From assembly GCA_964058805.1 (NCBI GenBank), contig CAXKVV010000617.1, forward strand, positions 1-34,142: a stretch of 34,142 nucleotides of DNA, given 5' to 3'. The translations under genes were made by a program, and so were the position numbers. The notes under the pieces were generated by a model. That model worked only from the letters and a program-made list of their open reading frames with translations, was not told the DNA's origin and made no database searches. Each line of letters opens with the position of its first letter. The stretch's first letter is position 1. The stretch comes from Schoenoplectus triqueter (lineage: Eukaryota; Streptophyta; Magnoliopsida; Poales; Cyperaceae). Below, piece by piece: positions 23,683-34,142 of the stretch.

Positions 23683-26431
23683 ATCTGCTTCCTGTAAATG
23701 CTCGTGGTTGCCCTCTGGAAGCTTTGTAAATAAGTTTATCTTTTTTATGTTGATATTCTTACAAAATCCATGACACATTAGGTTGATATTTTGTTATGTT
23801 TTATTTGGATGATGTTAATCAATTGAATTTCCCACTATTTGAATAGAATTTAGTGGAGGGAGTTGAGACTGGCTAGCGGTTAGCATCGACTTCATTTTGT
23901 AATTGTACTAAAAAGATCGTATTCATTATAAAACTGATAATCAATAAAGCAATAATCAAAATAGAAGTTCTCAACTGCTGCTCTTTTATGGTTCGGTAGG
24001 TCGACGACTTCGTTCTGCCGAATTTGAACCTCTGCCAGGCAATGCAGCGTGAGTGCTTGACGTCTATTGGATCGTTCATATTAAAATTCTTGCAAAATCA
24101 ATCCAAAAGTCAAAATCCTTCCAACAAGGGCGAATGCAGAGTAGGTCAGGGATTAGATCTTTTAGATTTTGAAAAATAATTATTTTTAATATTTTTTTTG
24201 CTAATTTGATCTGTAAATTTAATTTTTAACCACTTCTGATTATTTAATTATTTTTATTGAGAAAATTTTATTTAATATCATATATAATGAAATAAGTATA
24301 TATATGTTTCAAATTATAAAGTTTTGTACAGGAAAATTTTCTTCATAGTAAAGAATTCGTTTACGGAATTCAGATATTTCTTATCATCGTAATTCTCTCT
24401 CTTCTTTTCTCAACAACAGCGCTAAAATAGTTAATTTGATTAAGAACGAAGTTAGTACAAAACATATTTTAGTTCATAAGGTGTTTGACGAGCATAATTT
24501 TATCAATGTTGTGTTTTCATATAAAATTCATTACTTTTGAATTCAGTTTAATGCAAAGTCAAGTGGTAAAAGAAAATTTAGATTGTAAGTTTGTTTTTTT
24601 ATGAACCTCAATATATACTCAATAAAATTAAAATTTATAATCTAATGTGTAATAGCATCACTTGTGAAATATATATGTTTCAGCAATTTGGATTCATCAT
24701 TTGAAATCAATCGGTATATTTGAACTTACCAGGCAGCCTGGTCAGCTTGAGCATGCACTAGCATGTGAAATTGAGTTTGGCTACTTACAAATTAAATGTC
24801 TCTGTAGTTTCGGAAAATTCGAATTTGCTTAAATAACATATCCTTATATTACATTGATTATATTACATTGATACGGGTGATGATTTTTAAAAATATAAAA
24901 ATTCAGATTTTTATAAAAAAATAAAAGAAATAAGAAATTAGGATAATTTAACAATTAATATAAATTTTAATTATGTAAACCAAATTATTGTAAAATAAAT
25001 GCAGAATTGAGAGGAAATTTGGCATTCGGAATTTAAGAAAAATTGATATTCAAAATTGAGAGGAACTTAAAAAAATAGAATAATTGTATTTTTTTTAACT
25101 TCAATATAAATAAGCATACAAATAGTAATATTATTTGAAAATTAACTCAATTTGATTGTTGTTATTAGCTCTAAAAATTCAATAAAAAATTTAAACCGTT
25201 ATATAATCATAAAACTTAGATGCGTAATAAAAAGTGAGATTATGGAAGCTCCCGAGGTTTGCATTTGCAACATTCCAAGATTTGAAGTTATTTTCATATT
25301 TCATCTCCATAATCATCGCTTTTATTTCAAATAATTATTCCCGCCGCCAACACCGGCCAACACCGGCCAACAAAAAAAATAATAATAATTCAGATTACAT
25401 AAACCCAATTAAGAAGGGAATGCATCTTTTTTTCCTCTTATATTCATAACTCCATAAAAAGTACATCGTTTTAGAACGAAAAACTTTGGACGTCAAAATG
25501 CAATTTTCATAATTCAAAGACATCATATTCACATTTGTCTTAGACAGGAGATATAAATATTCTTTCAATATATCAAATTTTGTATCTTCAATATTCAAGA
25601 TTTCAAATTACATTATTCTGAAGGATGTTAGAGGTTTTAAGAATTTGTCGGCAAGCCTAGCACAGATTCTGATAGAGCACTAATTTGAAAAAAAAAATAA
25701 TGATGTTGTTCCATGATCTCACTAAAAATTAAAAGATTTCATGATTTCTACTTACTCAATAAAACACAGATCTTTTTCATTATTTTTTTTTCAAAATAAA
25801 GTAGGAGAGAATATTTGATATGGAAAATTTTCTAAAATAATTACATTTAATTAATTTGTTATATCGAAATAATAAACGGATGGGTTCCAATTTATTTTCG
25901 GAAATAATTATTATCGGGTAATCTGATAAATTAAAACATCAGCTCACTTTGGGCTGCAACTACTAGCATTTGAGTTTTATTTGAAATTATTTGAACTAAA
26001 TCAAAGTCGAGTTAAATCGAACTCTAGACAAATTTAATTATTTTAATTTTTATATTTATTTTTATATTATTATAAATAATTAGAGCTAAAATAATTAATA
26101 TTTTATTAAATTTATATTAAAATTAAAAAATAACTAATATTTATTAATTTAATAATAAGTTAGCATTATCTTATTAATTTTATAATATAATAAGTACATT
26201 ATTACAAATTTTATTGAATAAATAGTTAAATATATGTAAATAACTACATATCAAAATCAAACCATTACGATCCAAACTAATCAAACTCAAACTAAAATTA
26301 AATCAACACTGAACTAATCATGATTTTTTCTTACAACCCTCTCCACTGAACCACAGCCAGTACGCGCGACATATGCGGAGGCTTTGGTATGGAGATTTTT
26401 TTAAATAAAATAAAAAAGAAAATGAAAATTT
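23683..26431. other. Intergenic AT-rich DNA, no gene seen
   Basis: The first 100-150 bases are the probable 3'UTR of the 78-aa protein gene. A GC-richer patch at about 23995-24080 is open on the minus strand but matches nothing I recognise. A short CCAACACCGG tandem lies near 25347-25370. The rest is AT-rich and low-complexity, with many poly-A/T runs. Confidence 0.5.
26412..26428 (-). terminator. Pol III T-tract terminator of the tRNA-Glu gene
   Basis: On the minus strand, just past the 3' end of the tRNA, the sequence runs into T4 and then T6 tracts (AAAA at 26425-26428 and AAAAAA at 26412-26417 on +). Runs of four or more T on the sense strand stop RNA polymerase III. Confidence 0.7.
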
Positions 26432-26504
26432 TCCATTGCCGGGATTTGAACCCGGGTCGCCTGGGTGAAAGCCAGGTATCCTAACCGGACTAGACGACAA
26501 TGGA
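26432..26504 (-). tRNA. tRNA-Glu (anticodon TTC/UUC)
   Basis: The minus strand gives a complete 73-nt cloverleaf. The acceptor stem TCCATTG pairs perfectly with CAATGGA. The anticodon stem CCTGG/CCAGG encloses the loop CTTTCAC with anticodon TTC, which decodes GAA and GAG. The T arm is CCGGG-TTCAAAT-CCCGG, which also serves as the pol III B box. The D arm, with TAGTCCGGTTAGG, serves as the A box. CCA is not encoded, as expected for a nuclear gene. There is no intron. Confidence 0.96.
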
Positions 26505-29500
26505 TTTGTGTTTAAATCCAATTAATTACTGGTATTGTTGAGCAACCAAATCCGATATAAGTTATCACGTTCTAATAAAAAGGAGGAGCGTTGTTTAATT
26601 AGCAGCAAAATATTGAAAGCACCCAACAATTAGGAAAAAAAACGAGAATATATATTTGTTGATTTATTTTTTGATGGTCCCTAATCCCTATAAACCGATG
26701 GGAAAAGAAAAACAAATTTGTTCCTCCTACTTAAAAAAAATGTTTTCTTTGGTACGAAAGAAGTTCCTCAGCAAAAGTCTCCATATTTATGGAAATAAAT
26801 CCTCTTTTCGCCGAATCCGCGAACAAGACTATGTTCGCCGAGATCTAACAGTTTAAGTTCGTTTCATCCTTTTCGAGATTCGCGCAGATGATTTTCAATG
26901 ATTTTTGACCACCCGATAGTGCGAACAGGATTCTGTTCGCAGCTCAGAATAACAGTAGATTCGGACCCCATATTTATGGCTTCTAATAGGAAATTGAGAA
27001 ATGCTGGATAGCCACAACATTCTCTACATTGTTAGCAACTTGATGCGGGGATTTGGATTAGTTCAATAATAAACGCTTTCAGTTCTTGAGAGTTGGGACA
27101 ATTTATTTTTACTAATGAAGGTATCCGCTCTTCCACGCGGACATTTATAATTTAATTTTTAACTACAATCAATAATTATGCTCTGAAAAATTAATGAAAT
27201 TTGTTTGACAAACAATATTTTTCATATTATTTACATCATTTCATAATCATGTAATCAACTACATGAGAATACAAATAAATAAATACATGTAGTAAGATAT
27301 TTGATAAGATACAATAAACAACACATAGCAAAGAAGAGCCGCCACCTCCATCTCTCTTATTTCCCTTTCATCTCATTCAATTCTTGCGTCTATTATAGAA
27401 TAAAAATAAAAAGATTTAGAAACTTAAACTTGAAAGGGCACAATGATCAGAGGGAAGAGCGATAATTGCTCAAAGTAACAGTAATATATCTAATTTAAAA
27501 ACTGGTACTGTATATTGATAACTATCAGTAATCTTAACAACAAACCAAATTAAGCATTTCAAGAATAAGTACAGCCTAAAACCTTATATGTAAAGTCCAT
27601 AAACAAAAATACTATTTTCTCTTCAGTTTTAAAGTGTGAAATGTACCTTTACAAGCTTCACGTAACTGCTCCAATCCTGTAAAACCATGGAAAACAAGAA
27701 CAATTAAAATTTTTGTTGTTGCATTTGTTGGAACAGATGACAGTGGTACAGAAATAGAAAAAATATATAAAGTTCCTGATTGTAGCTTTCAGCCATAAAA
27801 AGTACAATATATTTGGTTCAAGCATAGTAGTACAGAAATTTCTTTGGCGGAATGAAAAATCAGTTTTTACCAAGATACACAACATTAAAAAAGATATTAA
27901 AGCAAGCAAAAAAGGAATGAGAGGTATCTTGAATCTATGCCAAGCAGGATGCTTATATATATGATTAATTTTAAGTATTTTGCTGTCGATGTAGCCTACA
28001 ACATTACAAGGTTGATTTAAATTTCCCCTTGTACCACATATGACCTATGTATCAAAAGAAACTTTTAATTCATACAATCAAAGCCTCAGATATATTATAA
28101 ATTTATAATCACAGCTCTCTCAAAAAAAGAAATAAAAGTAAAATTGTAGGCGGTGTTGCTCGACGTCGTTGTACACGAATTGGACAGAGTCTGGAGGTGG
28201 GGCTGCTCGTCGTTGCTATACATGAGAGGAGGTTATTGAAATTAATTATTATTAATTACAAATATATGTGCTTATATGTAATAAATATATATTATATAAT
28301 GGACTGTCAAATTATATCCGTTATGAAGTGATCAAATTATGCATTATTAATCGGGTTTAATATGTGTCATAAAAAGTAGATCATTTAATGTGTAGAATGC
28401 GTATTAATAACTTTATGATTTAGTGATGGTCTAAATTATATAAAGTTTGATAATAATACAATTATGTTATTGATCTCTGGAGAATACAATTATAGATAGT
28501 TTTCTGATTAAGCAGCAAACTCATTAAGAGAGATTTGAATTTGATATGGATCCGCTAAGAAATAACTGCTCTCAGTTAAGGGAGACTGTTAGTTTTCGAA
28601 TCAATTTTCTCATTCTCTATTTTTCTGGCACATTTTCATTTTCCAACGGAATTCATCTCTCTCTAAGACAGAGTTCCAGAAGAAAAGAAACTGTCCGCGC
28701 TGGTCCTCTCAGTCACTCCATCGGATTAGAGGAAGATCGCTAGAAGTCTTAAATCAGTCTGGTGATCAATGTGATTGTGTCTCTCTGGAAGATCGATAAT
28801 ATGGATCAATATAATCTAATTTATGATTAAACGTTCACTAGAGGATCACGACCATAAAGAAATCCTAGTAGAGGTTGATCGTCGTTGTTGTCGGTGGCTG
28901 GACGGAGGTGCTGTACATTGGTGGTTGGAGGTGCTCTACAAGGTTGTTTGTAGAGAAGAAGGAGAAAGTGAGGGAGGGGAGAAGAGGAGAAGAGAGGGGG
29001 TGAGGTGGAAATTTGTTCAAAATGATGTTTGAATCCAACAAGGACATTTTGTTTTCATTAAAAATGATTAGTAATACTAAGCAGAAAAATCGAATGACAA
29101 ATAGTTTCCAAAATATTGTATGTTTTTTCTGGGTTGTTGCAATAGTGTTGTAAATAACAAAATATAGTTAATGGATAAATGAGACAACACTAAGTGATTA
29201 ATTACTATGTGATCGATTGATTAAATTTTTACATATAATTTATCATTTTTAATATATGAAAATATAAATAGTTCTAATAAAAGTCAGCTATTTACTCACT
29301 TGATAATATTTTTGTTTATTATTTTTTAATTATAAATAAATTTTAAATTATTGAAATCATGATGTTTTCAATCATTTTGAAAAGAAATATAATTTCATGA
29401 ATGTCCAATTGAGTAAAAAATTGAAATCAAATTAAAATTAATGAAGTGCATTTTATACAAAGTGTTTAATTACAAAATTAGAGTTCAGATATAATTTACC

Positions 29501-31140
29501 CATCGATTATAATTAATTAGCCAATTAATTTGTCTTCACGACCATCTTTTACAACACTGATTGCAAAAGAACAAAAATAAAACAAAAAGGAAAGGACTCT
29601 TTTTTTCTGATTACTGTATATCGGAATATGGTTACTTAAGTTCCTGGCAAAAGGGAGTATCAAAGTATGTTGAAAGAAGTATATAAAAATAAAATATAAT
29701 TTTGATTCAATAAATGGTGCACATCTCGTAAACTTGACAAAATTAAAGGGAATGCGCTTTCTATAAGCTTGACATTTGTGCTAGTATGAAATGAATTCAA
29801 GATTTAACAAAATGAAAGAAAGTGTTTTCTTTATTTGCTTTTACAAGACCTTCCCAACAGGAGACTAACGAAAAATGATTTCTTTTTCAGATATTTTTTT
29901 AAAAACATCCTTATAATACATATTTTTAAAAGAAAATTTCTCATCCTGAGAAAAAAATAATCTTTGACCCCTTATATCAAAGTCTAACTCCGCCCCACAC
30001 AACAGTTAGGAAAGAGCAAACTCTTAGTAATTTCTTAATTGTTGTTCTTTATTGTACCATAAGAGAAACAAAAAACCGTAAAGGGAAACGCTCCATGAAT
30101 TATCACTGCAAATGTAAAAAGGTAATAATAAAGTGTTTTTCTTTTAGTTCCTTCGCGTATCAAATTTCCCACAACTACAAGGGGTCGAGCGCGTATGTGC
30201 CGAGCAATTATTTTGCAATATTGACCCTTGGAAGCATTTCCCGCGCAACACCAGAGCGTATATTGCTCTCCTACGAAATGCATGCATGTAAACGGGTCAA
30301 CAACTCACCATCCTGTCATCCTGGTTGCAGATTTTGCTATGGGCGCGCTTAAACTTTATCTGGTTTATTTTAAAAAAAATATATTAATTGACTTTGACTA
30401 CTTCATAATTTCATTAGCTTTTTCTATTAATAATTGTGTGATATGAATGTGTTAAGAGAAAAAAAATGTGAAATTCCAATTTAGTTAAATATTTAATTCA
30501 GAATTCAGGGAAATAAAATTTTAACTTCTTCTAGCATGAAAACTCTGAATCTTTTCAAAGAGAGATAATTCAAATTTTAAAATGAACTAATTGTTAGATG
30601 GATCTTACTAAGTGTGATAAGTAAAAGAATTGATGGATTTTTTATAGAAAAAAGAACGTGATGTAAGAAGTAAGTCAAGGACGTAGTAAAATTTTATACA
30701 AATTTAATTTTTTAATCATTGAATAAGTATTATTCAATTATTTAATAAACTTAATTGATTTTCAAATTAACTATTTTTTTTTGAAATAGGGGCGGCCATT
30801 AGAGGGGCCAACTAACCCTGAACATTTAAAAAGAAATGCTTTAGATTCAAAAGAAGTTTCAAAACTATATTTGATTTTCAAAAAAATTGTGATGATAATA
30901 TTGTATCTATCCTAAAATATTTTTGCCATCTCTATTTAGAACCTGGCTCTGCCCTGCTTAGAAATTCTATCAATAATAACGAACAATGTATAATCTTTTC
31001 TGAATTAAATGTAGAACCTTAGCATTTTAGTTTAATAAACTTTGTGTTGGTTTGTTGGTTTGTTGACAGTGAGTACTTGCCATTGTTATCAGTGTGTAGC
31101 AATTGACCACTTCGGTCCGGCTCCTGTCCCTGGTTCTAAA
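26505..31140. other. Intergenic DNA, no supported gene
   Basis: This stretch contains two palindromic GCGAACA...TGTTCGC motifs (26819-26941). It has related GC-richer patches near 28150-28230 and 28865-28950 that share TCGTCGTTG and GGAGGTG motifs. There is a GC-richer island at about 30180-30350 with a CATGCATG core. GGCTC/CGCCCC-type motifs near 29990 and 30940 are common in worn LTR retrotransposons. The open frames here are short and show no family signature. Most of the rest is AT-rich. Confidence 0.45.
26819..26941. repeat. Pair of palindromic GCGAACA/TGTTCGC motifs
   Basis: The first palindrome is 26819-26838, with 7-base arms GCGAACA and TGTTCGC and a 6-base spacer. The second is 26920-26941, with 9-base arms TGCGAACAG and CTGTTCGCA and a 4-base spacer. 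They lie about 102 bases apart in otherwise AT-rich DNA, and half-site-like pieces (TTCGCCGAA) sit next to the first. They could be protein-binding dyads or hairpins in a decayed element. Their function is unknown. Confidence 0.75.
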
Positions 31141-31148
31141 TTATATAA
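31141..31148 (+). promoter_or_regulatory. Candidate TATA box of SEC3
   Basis: A TTATATAA motif lies about 200 bases upstream of the SEC3 start at 31344. A CT-rich leader (about 31285-31340) typical of plant 5'UTRs lies in between. This is motif and position evidence only. Confidence 0.35.
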
Positions 31149-31343
31149 CAACATTCCTGCTAAACTCATTAAACTGCCACACGAATAGCTACGAAATTTC
31201 AACCACGGTAAGTTGGCTTCCTTCCAGAGCACCTCTGAAATTCTCGCATAGAGAGAGATCGCCAGAGCACAGAACAAACCAAGTTGACTTCTGTTCTCTC
31301 TCCTTCTTCCTCCATCCCTCTCTTCTCTTCAGCTTCTCTTCCA

Positions 31344-34049
31344 ATGGCGAGATCAAGCGCTGTGGACATGGAGCTGAGGCAATCATGCAAGGCGGCGATC
31401 GCCGGCTCTGGCGGCAAAGAGGAAGAAATCGTTATCTCCATTCGTGTTGCCAAAGGCCGTAGCATTTTTGAGAAACTTGGCCGCCTCGCCGAGCCCAGGG
31501 TTCTCGCTGTCACCAGTACATGCCTCCTCTCTCCATCTCTCTGCATCTCTAGCTAGTCCCTGTCATTTGTTCATGCCAGTCGTTAGCATTACGCTTCTCT
31601 CAGACTTTATATCAAACACATGTCGTTCAAGATTTTATCTTGTGGAGAAGTGAGCTTGTTTGAAGTAACAAGAGGATCACACTCGAGTAAACCGTAGAAA
31701 TTACCTGCTACTGGATGCTAGAATTAGCGGTCATGTAAACCATACAAATCACCTGTTCGCTACTTCTCTTGGGATTTCATAATTACTTTCTTTCCTTGTG
31801 TTCGAAATTTCTTTTTAGAAATCAACTGGATTAAACGAATGGATGCATATATATTCAATCAAAATTTTCGTGCTTTGCCCCAAACACAGTATAATTTCTA
31901 ATGCCGTTCCCATCTGGTTCATACTGGTTTATCCCCAGTTCTCACATAAACTTATTTAAGGCGAAATTGGATAAAGTTGAGAACAATTGAAGCTTTATTG
32001 CACATATATATGTTGGGTCAATGAGTAACAATAAATGATTGACCAAGGGTTAATTGGGCCGGCTTGAACAAATGGTGATAGTGACATGTGATAAATCTCA
32101 TTAATAAAGTATCTTTATGTCGTATTTGACTGAAATTTTTATGTATAAAGAGTGTTAAGATTTCAAGATTTTCAAATATGTCACATCATTATTTTTCTTT
32201 ATCATTGATTTTGTTTAAATTTTTTCATCTACTTGAATCCAAAGATTCATAACTTCATATATAATTTTTTTCTCTCCTCATTTAAAATAGTGTATAATAT
32301 ACTTAAGGTGAAAAATAACTCTTAAAATGATCCAACTATTTTATATGATTCTTTATAGATTATCATGTGTTTAATTATATTATTTATTATAATGATAATT
32401 ATTATTATAATTATCATTATTATTAGCATCTAAAAACATTGTGTCTAAAATTTTTTGAATGTGAAATTTTATTAAACATATTTAAAAATTTATATTGCTT
32501 AATTATTTGTTTTAGAACTATATCGTCATGGTGAAGCCCAGTTACAACCCTTGTTGCATTAATGTGTAATTTAAATTCAATTTTTTAATAGCTAAACATT
32601 CTGCACGGAGTGGAAAGACCAAGGCCTTCATTCGAGTGCTAAAGTATTCATCAGGTGGTGGACTTGAGGTCATATTCTATTTTTCTAATTTAAATTAATT
32701 GGTTATAAGTTTTGCATTTTAAGAACAACCTGTCTATCATTATGAGGTTATCAACTGTAGAAATGATCCTTACTAAGAGTATATTTAGTCAATCAAGGTT
32801 ACTTTTAAAAGCAAATAAGGCATACTTGTTCTTGATTCTGGTTTAAGCTTGGTAGTGGCATTTACAGGTAAAGAATGGTATGCAATATACCATCTTTGAA
32901 CCAAAAACAAAAGGTATATTATTATTCAATAACAATAACAATAATGATATGATATTAATTCTATTAATACAACAACAAAATTAGCTCGGGTTTCATTTCC
33001 ATAATAATAATTATTATTATTATTGCTGCAACTTTTGTTATTGTTATTATTGTGAAGTACAGTAGGTCAGTAGCACACACTATTGAACTTAACATTTCTC
33101 TTTTATCTTATTATGTGCAGCCAGGAAAATTGTACAAGCTGAAACACCTGACAAAGCTGGAGGTTGTCGCTAATGATCCCTGTGGATGTACATTTTTTAT
33201 GGTACCTCTTCCATCCTCATCAGATTCAACTTTGTTTGCTGATGATTATTATATTATTTCTTCTGGCATTGAAAAAGTTCCAATGAATTCATTTGCTTCA
33301 GCATAACTTTATTTCAAATTGTACTTATTGTAGGGTTTTGATAATATAAGAAGCCAGAGTGTAGCTCCTCCTCAATGGACAATGCGCAATATTGATGACA
33401 GGTACCACCATGAAAAATAAACTAAGGTTTCCAAACTACTCTGTACTTATCATTTTGTATATTATTGTTAAAACAAATTTGTAAGTTTTGGAATTGGATC
33501 TTCAGCAATAAAAGTTGGGTGAACCAAAAAAAAAATGTTGTGGTAAACCGCTGGTAAACATTCCAATGGCAAACTTCAGTACTGCTGCTGCACCAGTCAA
33601 CTCTCTACTACAGTGATACTAGATGTGCATCTATTTTATTTTCCAATAATTGGCTGTTTGTCTTTGTACCTAGTGACAGATCCAACATGTCATGTGAGGA
33701 AGGAAACAAGGTTAAATAAGCGAAACTAATCACTATACATGGCATTATAGGGATTTAAGCCCAGGCATGCTCAAATTATCAAAGGGACATAACAGCTTTT
33801 GAAATGTGCACAGGCCTAGGCTCGCCCATGTCTAGGTCCATCCTGTTTGTACCGGGTTTATTTGTTTTACTTGACAAATTATTATTGTTGGTTGGTATTG
33901 CACTTGCACATATTGACTTTGGTTACCTTTTGTGAGAAAAATTTAGGAACCGTTTGCTATTTTGCATATTGAACTTGTGCAAGGAGATATTGGCTCGACT
34001 ACCAAAAGTTGTTGGGATTGACATTGTGGAACTTGCATTGTGGGCAAAG
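31344..34049 (+). CDS. SEC3A: Exocyst complex subunit SEC3, first five exons (partial, runs off the window)
   Basis: SEC3 is a landmark subunit of the exocyst, which tethers secretory vesicles to the plasma membrane through phosphoinositide binding. Exons: 31344-31515, 32592-32668, 33121-33201, 33334-33401 and 33947-34049, with all phases consistent (501 nt, 167 aa). The start [15 protein letters not shown] resembles plant SEC3A. Residues about 27-132 form the N-terminal PH-like PIP2-binding domain, with [43 protein letters not shown] and [26 protein letters not shown] and [17 protein letters not shown] follow. The full protein is about 880 aa, so most of the gene lies beyond the end of the window. 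The first intron holds a dispersed repeat and the second an unusual CAG/GTAAAG junction. The A versus B paralogue choice is by resemblance only. Confidence 0.92.
32130..32560 (+). repeat. Dispersed repeat, copy B (first SEC3 intron)
   Basis: This is the same-orientation partner of 3780-4160. It shares the ordered landmarks ATCATTGATTTTGT, CTCTCCTCATTTAAAATA, GTATAATATACTTAA, the TTATTATAATTAT block, and the ACTATAT(C/T)GTC end. The two copies let the element's rough extent (380-430 bp) be read off. They do not reveal terminal repeats or coding capacity. Confidence 0.7.
32930..33055. repeat. Trinucleotide-rich inverted repeat in the second SEC3 intron
   Basis: A CAATAACAATAACAATAAT run near 32929-32947 is roughly complementary to a TTGTTATTGTTATTATTG run at about 33036-33053. 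An ATAATAATAATTATTATTATT self-complementary block lies between them at about 33001-33023. The pre-mRNA could fold here into a long imperfect stem. This is likely microsatellite expansion rather than a selected structure. Confidence 0.6.
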
Positions 34050-34142
34050 GTGTTCTTCTGTTCTCTTTGCCTCTTGTTTTCTTACGCCATGCACATTAGA
34101 TATTATTTCACTCTGCAACAGTGCGGACCTCTTAAGGGGCGG

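Noticed and set aside
23873..24079. 68-codon minus-strand open frame with a possible membrane segment
   Set aside because: Lies in the 3' flank of another gene; no recognised homology, promoter or splice signals.
26656..26856. 66-codon basic open frame suspected to be organelle-derived ribosomal protein DNA
   Set aside because: No match to plastid or mitochondrial genes that I can recall, and no neighbouring organelle sequence.
27658..27909. Minus-strand frame with a possible 30-nt mini-exon ending in a GT donor
   Set aside because: The surrounding frame is AT-driven and I found no further exons.
31189..31653. Several long overlapping open frames on both strands
   Set aside because: They are shadows of SEC3 exon 1 and its CT-rich leader; only the frame starting at 31344 continues through family-matching exons.

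Overview
The window is nuclear DNA of a flowering plant, most likely a eudicot. The evidence is split genes with GT-AG introns, AT-rich intergenic DNA, a plant nuclear tRNA-Glu, and plant-typical families: a MAGL-type lipase, a phytoglobin, the exocyst subunit SEC3 and an En/Spm (CACTA) transposase. The species cannot be fixed from sequence alone. Exon joins were worked out by hand from reading frame, splice signals and remembered family patterns; no search was run.

Layout. 1-6.1 kb: an intact-looking nine-exon monoacylglycerol-lipase-like gene on +, coding for 300 aa. Its introns hold a retroelement-like fragment, a dispersed repeat and a perfect 20-bp inverted repeat. 6.1-10.6 kb: non-coding DNA with one foldback MITE and short repeats. 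10.6-19.0 kb: a phytoglobin (non-symbiotic haemoglobin) gene broken by about 7.6 kb of foreign DNA. Exons 1-2 lie at 10709-11219 and the last exon at 18839-18973, both on +. Exon 3 is not visible. The foreign DNA holds a minus-strand CACTA transposase (TNP2), truncated at its C-terminal end and carrying one nonsense codon. It also holds a TNPA-like second transposon ORF, a probable solo copia-type LTR, a promoter/5'UTR/first-exon-like segment of unknown origin, and a fragment of a Rab2/RABB GTPase P-loop exon fused almost directly to the last phytoglobin exon.

19.0-21.4 kb: AT-rich DNA with a degenerate satellite-like array of about 180-bp units. 21.4-23.7 kb: a two-exon gene for a 78-aa single-pass membrane protein of a plant family I recognise only as uncharacterised. 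Its intron holds an internal direct duplication, and one copy carries a roughly 170-bp insertion. 23.7-31.1 kb: mostly AT-rich intergenic DNA with one tRNA-Glu(UUC) gene on - and a pair of palindromic motifs. 31.3 kb to the end: the first five exons (167 aa) of SEC3 on +, running off the window.

The genes do not form an operon or pathway; they are independent plant loci. The most informative part is the phytoglobin locus, where transposon insertion, deletion and exon shuffling have produced a chimeric, apparently non-functional gene.
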